This document shows, in pieces, positions 26,823 through 36,036 of a stretch of DNA of 64,000 nt (the first letter of the stretch is position 1; each line of letters begins with the position of its first letter). The notes under the pieces were generated by a model. It was not told the DNA's origin. It saw only the letters and a list, made by a program, of their open reading frames with translations, and searched no databases. Source of the stretch: Akkermansiaceae bacterium (lineage in GTDB: Bacteria; Verrucomicrobiota; Verrucomicrobiia; Verrucomicrobiales; Akkermansiaceae); the NCBI GenBank assembly GCA_024233115.1, contig JACKQB010000001.1:372001-436000 (forward strand), read 5' to 3'. A program made the position numbers and the translations under genes.

Positions 26823-28217
26823 CTATACAATGGCCGGAAGTGATGCTGCGGCAACAGCCTGGCCGTGACGCTTCATCTTTTCATCCGGCTGGGTGATGTT
26901 GATTTGTTTCGCCAGGGCTGGGAACTCAGCGTTGAGCACCTCTTTGGCTGCATCGATCATGATCTGCCCACCAGGGCCGGAGGTGGCGCGCCCCATGATG
27001 ATGAGTGTGCCGATTTCGTAGAAGTCGGCGTAGTGGGCGATGGCATATCCGAAACAGGTGCCGATCGTCTGATAGATCCTGGCAGCGCGCTCGTCACCTT
27101 CAGCCATGGCTTTCTGGACTTCGATCAGCTGCTCGGGGAAGGGCATGTCACCGAAGTCGAATCCGGCGGCGGGGGCAAGGCGGGCGACTCCTTGCTGACA
27201 GAAAAACTGTACACCGCAGCCTTCATCGCCCGACCACTCGTCGACGGGAGCGTTTTCACGGTAGTCGATGGGGGCAAAGGCGAGTTCGTTGATCTGCACG
27301 GTGACGTTGCCCTGGGGGTCGACGTAGCCGACGGCTTCGGACGTTCCCATGGCGACGCCTAACACGGCATTGGTGTCCAGGCTGATGGAGCCGGCCAGTG
27401 CGGTGACCTCGCCATCATTGATGACGTCGAAAGGCACCCCGGGGTATTCCGCCGCCATGATGTCCTTGAACATCGGAACCACCGTGTTCTGGAAAACCTC
27501 CTTATCCTTGATCCCCCGGAAGAGGGAGGCAATACGGACCTCGTTGTTGATATACACCCCGGCGGACGAACCACCGATGGCATCGACACTGGGCAGGTGC
27601 GCGGCGGCGAGTTTCAGCGAGTGGATGATGCCTTCACGCTGATAGCTGGGGTCTTCCTGAAAGTAGGGGTCCCACGGCACCTCCTCGGAGAAGACGACCT
27701 CGCCGTTGATCACGGCAGCGCATTTTCTATCAGACCCGCCAAGATCGAACCCGATGCGGTTGCCTTCAAGGTGACGGCCAAGCGGGGCAGCCGGGCTGTT
27801 TTCAGCAGGTATCTCCTCCGGCGTGGTGGCAATGACCTTGATATACTCGCCAAACATACCTTTGCCCACGATGTCCCAATCGAACTTACGACTGCCGTTT
27901 TCAGAATACATGCCGGAGATAGCCGCCGCGATGGCATCGTTGCCGGCGATGTAAATCCGACTCCCCCCCTGGGCCCAGAGCATGAATTTGACCAGGCGTT
28001 CGACATACTTGATGTTGAGCGCAACGTTTTCCCCCTCGTGGGTGAGGACGCGGACGGAGCGGCGGAAAACGGTGCCGTCCAGGCGGCCCAGTGCGATTTC
28101 AACGTCATGTGCCCCTGGGTCGGTAGCTGCTTTTTCCTCAAATGCCCTGTTCCAAAGAACCGCTGGAACGAATTCGGGATCGAGAACCGGTGTGATTTTA
28201 GCATGGGTAGTGATCAT
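26823..28217 (-). CDS. ROK family sugar kinase-like protein
   Basis: This 464-aa protein has an ATP-binding phosphate-1 motif in RIGFDLGGSDRKCAAVINGE and a catalytic-Asp region DVINDGEVTALAGSI. It also has IGGSSAGVYINNEVRI and a zinc-like cluster SGDEGCGVQFFCQQG, which together place it in the ROK/hexokinase superfamily. The N-terminal 150 residues are an extra region with no clear equivalent in short ROK kinases. The sugar is unknown. A ROK repressor role is unlikely because no helix-turn-helix precedes the kinase fold. The gene begins divergently from feoA with about 190 bp between. Confidence 0.8.
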   Translation of the reverse strand: MITTHAKITPVLDPEFVPAVLWNRAFEEKAATDPGAHDVEIALGRLDGTVFRRSVRVLTHEGENVALNIKYVERLVKFMLWAQGGSRIYIAGNDAIAAAISGMYSENGSRKFDWDIVGKGMFGEYIKVIATTPEEIPAENSPAAPLGRHLEGNRIGFDLGGSDRKCAAVINGEVVFSEEVPWDPYFQEDPSYQREGIIHSLKLAAAHLPSVDAIGGSSAGVYINNEVRIASLFRGIKDKEVFQNTVVPMFKDIMAAEYPGVPFDVINDGEVTALAGSISLDTNAVLGVAMGTSEAVGYVDPQGNVTVQINELAFAPIDYRENAPVDEWSGDEGCGVQFFCQQGVARLAPAAGFDFGDMPFPEQLIEVQKAMAEGDERAARIYQTIGTCFGYAIAHYADFYEIGTLIIMGRATSGPGGQIMIDAAKEVLNAEFPALAKQINITQPDEKMKRHGQAVAAASLPAIV

Positions 28218-28407
28218 AAGTCGTTTTGGTGTATGAGATTACGAGGTTTTCGCAACTGATTTTTAACCGATACGAGCCTACTGAAAAGAGAAATCAGGTC
28301 CGGAACCCTTGATTTACGGGGAATAACCCCCTCATAGGAGAATAAAAACTCTTTCATGAAGATTCTTATTGCAACAGAGTCTCAATTACGCTTTATTGTG
28401 TCCGAAG

Positions 28408-28659
28408 ATGATATCAGACATCGCCAGCGACCTTAAAGCAGACAGCGCCATGACCTTGAGCAAGGCGAGCGCCGGCTGTCAGTTACGCATCCGCCAGCTT
28501 GATGGCGGCGAGTGCCAGAGGCTACGGGAAATCGGCTTCTGTGAGGAAATGGAAATCTGTAAACTCTCCGACGGCCGCAACATGATTTGTTCTGTCTGCG
28601 GAACCCGTCTCGCCCTCAGCCGCAAGCTGGGTGACCAGGTTCTGGTGGAAATGGTATAA
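28408..28659 (+). CDS. feoA: Ferrous iron transport protein A
   Basis: FeoA is a small SH3-like cytoplasmic protein that interacts with FeoB. The 83-aa sequence has the family pattern LSKASAGCQLRIRQLDGGEC, LREIGFCEEMEICKL and ends LGDQVLVEMV. The start is taken at the ATG at 28408; a shorter form from 28450 (MTLSKASAG) is possible. feoB begins 69 bp downstream. The upstream region includes an AT-rich stretch, TTATTGCAACAGAGTCTCAA, with partial dyad symmetry that could be an iron-regulator site, but I cannot call a Fur box with confidence. Confidence 0.88.
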   Translation: MISDIASDLKADSAMTLSKASAGCQLRIRQLDGGECQRLREIGFCEEMEICKLSDGRNMICSVCGTRLALSRKLGDQVLVEMV

Positions 28660-28728
28660 CGATGTCTTGTTAGGAGACGTGTCCCCGACGTGCTCCCCCC
28701 ATTATTTCAACGATCTATTACTGCCACT

Positions 28729-30816
28729 ATGGAAACTATCGCTCTTGTCGGGAATCCTAACAGCGGCAAGACGACTTTGTTCAACGCGCTAACGGGGGCG
28801 AACCAGAAAACGGGAAACTATCCGGGGGTAACGGTGACCCGCGTATCGGGTACCCTCCGGACCCCCCATGGACACAAGTTTGAGTTGTTAGACCTGCCCG
28901 GGTGTTACTCATTAAGCCCCAAGGCACCCGACGAGAGAATCACGCGTGATGTTTTGTTAGGTGATCTGGAGGGAAGTGAGTTGCCGACCGCCGTGGTGTG
29001 CGTGGTGGATGCATCCAACCTGGAGCGGCATCTGTATCTGGTGCTGCAGGTTGTCGATCTCGGTCTACCGGTCGTGGTGGCGCTCAATAAAGTCGATCTG
29101 GCTGAGAAAAGCGGCCTGCGCATCAATGTCGAATTACTCTCCGAAGAGCTGGGCCTGCCCGTCGTTCCCCTGCAGGCAAACAAAGGCAAGGGGGTGGTCG
29201 ATTTAAAACATGCCCTCAGGCGACCCTTCCCCCGGCCGTCCTCGCGGAAGTGGCAGGCTGACAAACACACCGAGTCGGCTGTCCATGAGCTGACCCGTCA
29301 ACTGGAGTCACAAGGGACGCCTAACGCATCGGCGCATGCGATTCATTTGCTTGCGGATACTGAATACCGGATGAAGCAACAGCCTGGTATTGACGACGGA
29401 GTCCGCATGGCGGGTATCGAAGAGGCGGCTAAATGCATCAGGGCAGGTGCCTCACCCGATGAACAAATATCACGGGCGCGGACGAGGTGGGTGCAGTCGA
29501 TCTGCAAGGTGGCTGCCCGCAGGCACAATCAGGATGGTGCCGTCGGCGGTCTGACGGTCAGCGACAAAATTGACCAGGTCATACTCCATCCGTTATGGGG
29601 ATGGGTGGTGTTTGCGGCGCTTATGTTTGCTGTTTTCTGGATGATATTCAGCTTGTCGGAGTATCCGATGGCGTGGGTGGAGGCCGGTATCGGTGCGGTC
29701 AGTGAGAGTGTCTCCAACATCATGCCTGAAGGAGACCTGCGGGATCTGGTGGTCGATGGGGTCATTGCCGGAGTGGGAAGTGTGGTGATTTTCCTGCCGC
29801 AGATACTGCTGTTGTTGTTTTGTATCGGCATGATGGAAACCACGGGTTACATGGCGCGTGCCGCCTTATTGATGGATGGCCTGATGAGCAAGGTGGGACT
29901 GAGTGGCAGGGCCTTCCTTCCTTTGCTGAGTTCCTATGCCTGCGCCATTCCAGGGATCATGGCAACACGGAGCATGGACAGTGCCAAACAGCGCCTGCTG
30001 ACCATACTCATCGCGCCTTGGATGAGCTGTACGGCACGGCTTCCCGTCTACTCCTTGTTGATAGGTATGTTGCTGGCGGGTTATGGCGCAACGGTTCAAG
30101 CCCTTGTTCTCGCGGGGATATATCTATTGGGAACGACCAGTGCCTTGCTGGCGGCATGGATGCTGGCCCCCAGGGTGAAGGGGGATGAACAGGCGTCACA
30201 CTTTCTGATGGAGCTGCCCTGCTACAGCATCCCGGACATGTCTTACATCGGCCGCCACCTGGTCGAACGGACCTGGTCGTTTTTACGGAAAGCCGGCACG
30301 GTTATTCTCGGGCTTTGTATCTTGTTATGGGCTTTGCAGACCTATCCCAAACCCGGGCAAGGCACACCGGCCGCCGAGGATGCGGCGCTTGCTCTGGAGC
30401 AAAGTTACATGGGGAAAATGGGACATGCGATCGAGCCGGCGGTCAAGCCCCTTGGCTACGATTGGCGCACCGGCACAGCCCTGATCGCCGCCTTCGCTGC
30501 ACGTGAGGTTTTTAATGCCAATCTGGCCATTTCATACTCGGTGGAAGAGGACGAGGATGAGGATAGGTTCCTGGAAAAACTCAGAGCTAAACTCGGTAAT
30601 GCCACCTGGCCGGACGGAAGGAAGGTCTACACCCCGCTGACCACGTTCAGTCTGTTGATTTTCTTTGTCTACGCCCTGCAATGCCTGCCGACAACGGTGG
30701 TGGTCCGCCGGGAGACCGGCTCCTGGAAGTGGGCGCTCGGACAGCTGGTCGCCATGACGGGCGTGGCGTGGCTGGCTGCCTTTGCCGTGTATCAGGTCGG
30801 CAGCTTGTTTGCCTGA
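28729..30816 (+). CDS. feoB: Ferrous iron transporter B
   Basis: FeoB imports Fe2+ across the inner membrane. The 695-aa protein has an N-terminal G domain with G1 GNPNSGKT (residues 8-15), G3 DLPG (55-58) and G4 NKVD, then a helical spacer. A membrane domain follows with two Gate-type segments, including ETTGYMARAALLMDGLMSKV, LLSSYACAIPGIMATR, and AAFAAREVFNANLAISYS. The cysteine in SSYACAIPG corresponds to the conserved transport-path Cys. The start at 28729 (METIALVGNP) is preferred over an earlier in-frame start at 28690 because G1 normally lies near the N-terminus. It is the middle gene of feoA-feoB-Cys-rich protein. Confidence 0.95.
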   Translation: METIALVGNPNSGKTTLFNALTGANQKTGNYPGVTVTRVSGTLRTPHGHKFELLDLPGCYSLSPKAPDERITRDVLLGDLEGSELPTAVVCVVDASNLERHLYLVLQVVDLGLPVVVALNKVDLAEKSGLRINVELLSEELGLPVVPLQANKGKGVVDLKHALRRPFPRPSSRKWQADKHTESAVHELTRQLESQGTPNASAHAIHLLADTEYRMKQQPGIDDGVRMAGIEEAAKCIRAGASPDEQISRARTRWVQSICKVAARRHNQDGAVGGLTVSDKIDQVILHPLWGWVVFAALMFAVFWMIFSLSEYPMAWVEAGIGAVSESVSNIMPEGDLRDLVVDGVIAGVGSVVIFLPQILLLLFCIGMMETTGYMARAALLMDGLMSKVGLSGRAFLPLLSSYACAIPGIMATRSMDSAKQRLLTILIAPWMSCTARLPVYSLLIGMLLAGYGATVQALVLAGIYLLGTTSALLAAWMLAPRVKGDEQASHFLMELPCYSIPDMSYIGRHLVERTWSFLRKAGTVILGLCILLWALQTYPKPGQGTPAAEDAALALEQSYMGKMGHAIEPAVKPLGYDWRTGTALIAAFAAREVFNANLAISYSVEEDEDEDRFLEKLRAKLGNATWPDGRKVYTPLTTFSLLIFFVYALQCLPTTVVVRRETGSWKWALGQLVAMTGVAWLAAFAVYQVGSLFA

Positions 30817-30858
30817 CCGACTATCTTTTTCCTGAAACAAGGCTATACTGACGACGAC

Positions 30859-31041
30859 ATGGATTGGACGAACTGGCAAACTTACGCGGCGCTCACGGTG
30901 GTGACCGCCACGCTGGGTATCTTTTTGTTCCGATGGCTCAAAGTGTGGCTTGTGGGGAGCGACAAGGATTGTTGCGGCGGTCGCTGTGGATGTGCGGCCA
31001 ACAAGATCGTGCCCCGACCGGACGATCCTTCCGGAAAGTGA
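30859..31041 (+). CDS. FeoB-associated Cys-rich membrane protein
   Basis: This 60-aa protein has one transmembrane helix (YAALTVVTATLGIFLFRWL) and a cytoplasmic tail with DCCGGRCGCAAN. This is the form of the FeoB-associated Cys-rich family (FeoP-like, sometimes considered a FeoC substitute). It lies 42 bp after feoB. The four clustered cysteines could bind Fe2+ or a cluster. The family role is not settled. Confidence 0.8.
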   Translation: MDWTNWQTYAALTVVTATLGIFLFRWLKVWLVGSDKDCCGGRCGCAANKIVPRPDDPSGK

Positions 31042-31120
31042 CGTTTTGTTGTCCTTTTTTGGAAAAATTGCACACTTGTTTCCGTATCGGGATGTAATAC
31101 ACTGAACGGTGTTTTTTCCC

Positions 31121-34100
31121 ATGGTAATCAATTGTTCAACATCCCGTGCAGCATCCGGTGCAAGATCCGGTGCCGCACCGAAGCGTGTCTCTTTGACCGG
31201 TATCATGTCGGCCTCCATGGCTGCCTGTATGCTTTTTGTTTCCTGTGGTAAAAATGAGAGTGGGCCAGGGGATCGGGACGACACTCCCAAGCACTCTGGA
31301 GATAAACCCAAGGCCGCGGCCGCTCCAGGCAGTGTGCAGCTGCCCGACAAGGTGACGTTCAATGCCCACATCCAGCCTGTTCTGTCGGAAAAATGCTACC
31401 ACTGCCATGGCCCGGACTCCGGCACGCGCGAACCTAAAAAGGCACCGCTGCGCATCGACCGCGAACAGTTTGCTTTTGAGAAACGGGAAAACGGCAAGCC
31501 GGTCATCGTCCGGGGCAAACCCGCCGAGTCCCTGCTGGTCGAGCTGCTCAAGTCGGAGGACAGGGACACCGTCATGCCTCCGCCCGAGAGTCATAAAACG
31601 ATGTCGGCCCACGAAATCGCCCTGGTCGAAAAATGGATCGCGCAAGGTGCCGAATACGAGGAGCACTGGGCATTCATCGCTCCCAGTAAGCCCGTGGTGC
31701 CGGTAACGCGCACCAAGGAGCTGGAGCACTGGGCGACCAATCCGATCGATCAGTTCACGCTGGCGAAGATGGAGGAGAACGGGCTCGAACCCAACCCGGA
31801 ACAGGCACCCCGCCGGCTGCTGCGCCGGATCTATTTTGATATCACAGGCCTGCCACCCACCCCCGAGGCTACGGAGGCATTTGTCACCGCCCATGCCGCC
31901 AATCCGACGAAAGCCGTAAACGATGTCCTGGACCACCTCTTTAAATCCCCGGCCTACGGTGAACAACAGGGCCGGCTTTGGCTCGATGCCGCGCGCTACG
32001 CCGATACCCACGGCATCCACATCGACAATTACCGCGAAATATGGCCCTACCGCGACTGGGTGGTTGACGCCTTCAACCGGAACATGCCCTTCGACCAATT
32101 CACCATCGAGCAGCTCGGCGGCGATTTGCTTCCGAATCCAAGTCTCGACCAGAAAGTGGCCACCGGCTTCAACCGCTGTTTGCCGACCACCGGGGAAGGC
32201 GGGTCGATCGCCGAGGAGGTCAACGCCATGTATGCCACCGACAGGGTGAATACAACCTTCGGCGTGTGGCAGGGCTTGACCGTTGGGTGCGCGGAATGCC
32301 ACGACCATAAATTCGACCCGGTGTCGCAGAAGGAGTTCTATCAGATCTCAGCGTATTTCCGTAATACCACCATGGCCGCACTGGATCGCAACGATGGCCG
32401 CCATCCTCCAAGCATCTACGTGGCGCCGCGTGGTGCCCGTTCCCGGATGGATGCCATCACCCGGGAAGTCGAGACACTCCAGAAAACGCTCGCGGCCAGG
32501 AAGAAGGAGCAGGACGCTGCCCGTGAGGCCGACTACCAGGCCTGGCTCACCCAGTTGGTGAAGAACAAGCCACCGGGTGTTGACCAGCCGGTCCCGGGCC
32601 AGGAAGTTTACCTGCCGCTGGTGAATCCTGCGAATGACCTCCTCACCGGAACAGCCAACGGTCAGCCGGTCTCGCTTCATGCTGCTGTAAAAACACTGCC
32701 TGGCGTGTTCGGCCACGCTCTGCAGATCGGGGACCGCCCCAGTGTGGAAATCGGGGATTTCGGGAACTTCAAAAACAACCCGGGCTTTTCCTACGGAGGC
32801 TTTATCTATGTCGATGGAACTCCCAACGGCGCGGTCCTTGCCCGCATGGACCCCGCCGACAAGCACCGGGGGTGGGATCTATGGCTCCAAAGCGGACACG
32901 TGGCAGCCCATGTGATTGAGCAATGGCCCACCCAGGCTGTTAAAGCGTTTACCCAATCGCCCCTGGCACCCAGGCAATGGCATCACGTCATGGTGGTGTA
33001 TGACCCCTCCAGAAAGAAGGACAGTCTGACGGTGTATCTCAACGGCAAGCCGGCACCCCTGACCTATTCCCACAATCATCCGGGTCAGAATATCCAGACC
33101 CGCGTGCCCCTGCGCCTGGGAAGCCGCGCCGGGAACGATTCACTGCTCCGCGGGGTGGTGGCCGCCCAGGACCTCAGGGTGGTCAGCCGCCCCCTGAAGG
33201 AGAAGGAAGTGCAGGATCTGGCATACCAATGCTTGGTAACGGCCCTGCATCACTCGCCCGAAAGCAAGCTGCCACGCACGGCCTTGCGCCACCAGTTTGA
33301 CGCCCGTTTCCCGGCCAAGCCGTTGACCGGACAATCGCGGATCGCGGAACTGACCAGGGAAAGGGAGGCTCTGGCCAAACGCGGCTCCTATTCATTGATC
33401 ATGGAGGAAAAGCCGAAAAGCCAGGCGTTTGCCCACATTCTCGAGCGTGGCAATTATGCCTCCAAAGGGGAGAAGGTGTTTCCCGGGGTGCCCTCTGTGC
33501 TTTCGGGCAAAGACACGAAGGTGCCCCCGAACCGCCTCGGCCTCGCCCAGTGGCTGGTGAATCCGGAAAACCCCTTGACCGCCCGGGTCACCGTCAACCG
33601 CTACTGGCACTACATGTTCGGCAGGGGTATTGTTGAAACCACCGAGGACTTTGGCATCATGGGGAGCCGTCCCAGTCACCCGCAACTACTCGATTGGTTG
33701 GCCACCGAGTTTGTGGAAAGCGGCTGGGATGTGCAACACATGCTGCGCCTGATGGTTACCTCATCGACCTATCGCCAGTCGGCGGTTCTCACCGACGATA
33801 AAAAGCAGACCGACCCGAAAAACATCCTCTTCGCACGCTCGTCCCGTTTCCGCCTCCACGGCGAGCAACTGCGGGACCTGGTGCTCAGTGCCTCCGGCTT
33901 GTTGGTCGATGAACTCGGTGGCCCCCCTGTCAAACCATACCAGCCGGACGGGATCTGGTCGGCTGTGGCCATGAAGGAATCCAATACCCGTAACTACCAA
34001 CGTGATACCGGGGAGAAGCTCTACCGCCGGTCGATCTACACCATCTGGAAACGCACCGCTCCGCATCCATCGATGGAGTTGCTCAACGCGCCCCCGCGCG

Positions 34101-34474
34101 AGACCTTCTGTGTGCGCCGGGAGTTGACCAACACGCCGCTCGCCGCCCTGGTCACCATGAACGATGTGCAGTTTGTCGAGGCGGTCAGGGTATTGGCGAC
34201 CAAGGCGATCAAGGCAACGGCCGATGATGCCGGACGTCTCGACTACATCACCCTGCGCCTGATGTCCCGGGAGCTGGACACCGGGGAAAAGGCGATCGCT
34301 GCCGATACCCTGGGACATGCCCGGGAAAAATTCAAAGCGACCCCGGAGGAGGCGGCCAAGCTGGTTGCCGTGGGCGATAGTCCGGTGGACCCGTCCATCC
34401 CACCCGCCGAACTCGCAGCCTGGACCTTGATCGCGTCCCAGATTCTCAACCTCGACGAAACCCTCACCCATTAA
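31121..34474 (+). CDS. DUF1549/DUF1553 lipoprotein with c-type haem site and LamG domain
   Basis: This is a large secreted protein of about 1117 aa of the planctomycete/verrucomicrobial PSD1/PSCyt1 type. After the signal the Cys in MLFVSCGKN fits a lipobox. It then has a cytochrome-like segment with one haem motif (SEKCYHCHGPD) and DUF1549 (AILE-like core PIDQFTLAKMEENGLEPNPE, RIYFDITGLPPTPEAT). A LamG/concanavalin-like insertion follows (GVFGHALQIGDRPSVEIGDF and later), and then DUF1553 (RLGLAQWLVNPENPLTARVT, NRYWHYMFGRGIVETTEDFG). The start may be GTG 31109, ATG 31121 or ATG 31205. It forms a pair with the following DUF1501 gene. Such pairs are abundant in organisms degrading complex polysaccharides, but their biochemical role is unproven. 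Confidence 0.88.
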   Translation: MVINCSTSRAASGARSGAAPKRVSLTGIMSASMAACMLFVSCGKNESGPGDRDDTPKHSGDKPKAAAAPGSVQLPDKVTFNAHIQPVLSEKCYHCHGPDSGTREPKKAPLRIDREQFAFEKRENGKPVIVRGKPAESLLVELLKSEDRDTVMPPPESHKTMSAHEIALVEKWIAQGAEYEEHWAFIAPSKPVVPVTRTKELEHWATNPIDQFTLAKMEENGLEPNPEQAPRRLLRRIYFDITGLPPTPEATEAFVTAHAANPTKAVNDVLDHLFKSPAYGEQQGRLWLDAARYADTHGIHIDNYREIWPYRDWVVDAFNRNMPFDQFTIEQLGGDLLPNPSLDQKVATGFNRCLPTTGEGGSIAEEVNAMYATDRVNTTFGVWQGLTVGCAECHDHKFDPVSQKEFYQISAYFRNTTMAALDRNDGRHPPSIYVAPRGARSRMDAITREVETLQKTLAARKKEQDAAREADYQAWLTQLVKNKPPGVDQPVPGQEVYLPLVNPANDLLTGTANGQPVSLHAAVKTLPGVFGHALQIGDRPSVEIGDFGNFKNNPGFSYGGFIYVDGTPNGAVLARMDPADKHRGWDLWLQSGHVAAHVIEQWPTQAVKAFTQSPLAPRQWHHVMVVYDPSRKKDSLTVYLNGKPAPLTYSHNHPGQNIQTRVPLRLGSRAGNDSLLRGVVAAQDLRVVSRPLKEKEVQDLAYQCLVTALHHSPESKLPRTALRHQFDARFPAKPLTGQSRIAELTREREALAKRGSYSLIMEEKPKSQAFAHILERGNYASKGEKVFPGVPSVLSGKDTKVPPNRLGLAQWLVNPENPLTARVTVNRYWHYMFGRGIVETTEDFGIMGSRPSHPQLLDWLATEFVESGWDVQHMLRLMVTSSTYRQSAVLTDDKKQTDPKNILFARSSRFRLHGEQLRDLVLSASGLLVDELGGPPVKPYQPDGIWSAVAMKESNTRNYQRDTGEKLYRRSIYTIWKRTAPHPSMELLNAPPRETFCVRRELTNTPLAALVTMNDVQFVEAVRVLATKAIKATADDAGRLDYITLRLMSRELDTGEKAIAADTLGHAREKFKATPEEAAKLVAVGDSPVDPSIPPAELAAWTLIASQILNLDETLTH

Positions 34475-34493
34475 TCCTCTAACATTTTTCATC

Positions 34494-35966
34494 ATGAACG
34501 ACCTTTTTGACCTCAACGGTATTATCAACCGCCGACAGTTCTTCCGCAAAAACGTCACCGGACTGGGTGCCGCCGCGCTGGCGTCCCTGCTGCCCAAGGA
34601 GCTGATGGCTGCCGGCGACCACGGGGCGCTGGACGCCGCCGCAACGCTTCCCCACTTCGCGCCTAAAGCCAAACGTGTGATCTACATGTCGATGATCGGC
34701 GCCCCCAGCCAGCTGGATACCTTCGATTACAAACCGGGCCTGGAAAAACGCTTTAAGGAAGACCTGAGCGGGTTTCTGAAAAAGTCCGGTGTCCGCCTGA
34801 CGACCATGACATCGGGCCAGAAAGGTTTCCCCGTGGCGCCCTCCCGGTTTAAGTTCAAGCAGCACGGCCAGTCCGGCGCCTGGATCAGTGAGTTGTTACC
34901 CTACACCGCCAGGATGGCCGATGATATCTGTATCATCAAATCGATGCACACCGATGCCATCAACCATGAGCCTGCCAACTATCTCATGTACACCGGCTCC
35001 ATGATCCGTGGTAAGGCATCCATCGGCTCATGGCTTTCCTATGGCCTTGGTAGCATGAACCAGGACCTGCCGACGTTCTGCGTCCTCCACGCCTACCACA
35101 CCAACCCCAAGTCCAACGTGCAGGCCATTTCCGCAGGCCTCTGGGGAAGCGGGTTCCTTCCCGGTGAACACGCCGGTGTTTCCCTCCGTGGAAAAGGCGA
35201 CCCCGTGCTCTACTTGAAAAACTCTCCCGGGATTTCACGCGAAATGAGACGCATGATGCTGGATGGACTCAACGACTTGAACAGGAAATCCTACGAGCGG
35301 GTCGGCGATCCCGAAATCCAGACCCGCATCCAGCAGTACGAGATGGCATTCAGAATGCAGGCCAGCGTGCCGGAACTCACCGATATCGATAGCGAGTCGC
35401 AGCACACCTTTGACCTCTACGGCCCCGAGGTAAAGAAACGCGGCTCTTTCGCCAACTCATGCCTGATGGCACGCCGTCTCGTTGAGCGGGGCACGCGCTT
35501 CGTCCAGATCTTCCACCGCGGCTGGGACCAGCACGGCGCTCTTCAGCGCGACCTGCCCGAGCAGTGCAAGGACGTCGACCAGGGGGCTTACGCCCTGATT
35601 CAGGACCTGAAACAACGCGGTATGTTAGACGACACCCTCGTCGTATGGGGCGGTGAATTTGGCCGGACCGTCTACTGCCAGGGCGCGCTGTCAGAAACGA
35701 ATTATGGACGCGACCACCACCCTAAATGTTTCACCATCTGGATGGCTGGCGGCGGTATCAAGGGCGGCATGGTTTACGGTGACACCGATGAGATGTCATT
35801 CAATATCTCCACTCCGGACCAGGCCGTGCATGTGCGCGACCTGCAGGCCACGATCCTACACCAACTCGGCATCGAGCACGAGCGGTTGTCGTTTAAATAC
35901 CAAGGCCTGGACAATCGACTGACTGGCGTCCTGCCGGCCAGGGTGGTGAAGGACATCCTCGCCTGA
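34494..35966 (+). CDS. DUF1501 domain protein, Tat-exported
   Basis: This is a 490-aa protein with an alkaline-phosphatase/sulfatase-like fold (DUF1501). The N-terminus has a twin-arginine signal (NRRQFFRKNVTGLGAAALAS). Typical phrases are VIYMSMIGAPSQLDTFDYKP, FVQIFHRGWDQHG and VVWGGEFGRTVYCQG, the last matching the metal-site neighbourhood of the family. It lies 19 bp after the DUF1549/DUF1553 lipoprotein gene and is almost certainly co-transcribed. The partner is a haem-binding lipoprotein, so both are expected outside the cytoplasmic membrane. The substrate is unknown. Confidence 0.9.
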   Translation: MNDLFDLNGIINRRQFFRKNVTGLGAAALASLLPKELMAAGDHGALDAAATLPHFAPKAKRVIYMSMIGAPSQLDTFDYKPGLEKRFKEDLSGFLKKSGVRLTTMTSGQKGFPVAPSRFKFKQHGQSGAWISELLPYTARMADDICIIKSMHTDAINHEPANYLMYTGSMIRGKASIGSWLSYGLGSMNQDLPTFCVLHAYHTNPKSNVQAISAGLWGSGFLPGEHAGVSLRGKGDPVLYLKNSPGISREMRRMMLDGLNDLNRKSYERVGDPEIQTRIQQYEMAFRMQASVPELTDIDSESQHTFDLYGPEVKKRGSFANSCLMARRLVERGTRFVQIFHRGWDQHGALQRDLPEQCKDVDQGAYALIQDLKQRGMLDDTLVVWGGEFGRTVYCQGALSETNYGRDHHPKCFTIWMAGGGIKGGMVYGDTDEMSFNISTPDQAVHVRDLQATILHQLGIEHERLSFKYQGLDNRLTGVLPARVVKDILA

Positions 35967-36036
35967 CCTGGCGCGGGGACGGCCTGTTGTTGAACCGCCT
36001 CCAGGATCATCCAGCCAACAATCTAACAAAGTCGTC

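Noticed and set aside
28300..28407. Possible Fur box upstream of feoA
   Set aside because: Only partial dyad symmetry is visible (TTATTGCAACAGAGTCTCAA) and it does not match a standard Fur consensus well enough to annotate.
31136..32308. 390-codon open frame on the minus strand opposite the DUF1549 gene
   Set aside because: Antisense shadow of a well-supported coding sequence, without recognisable domains.
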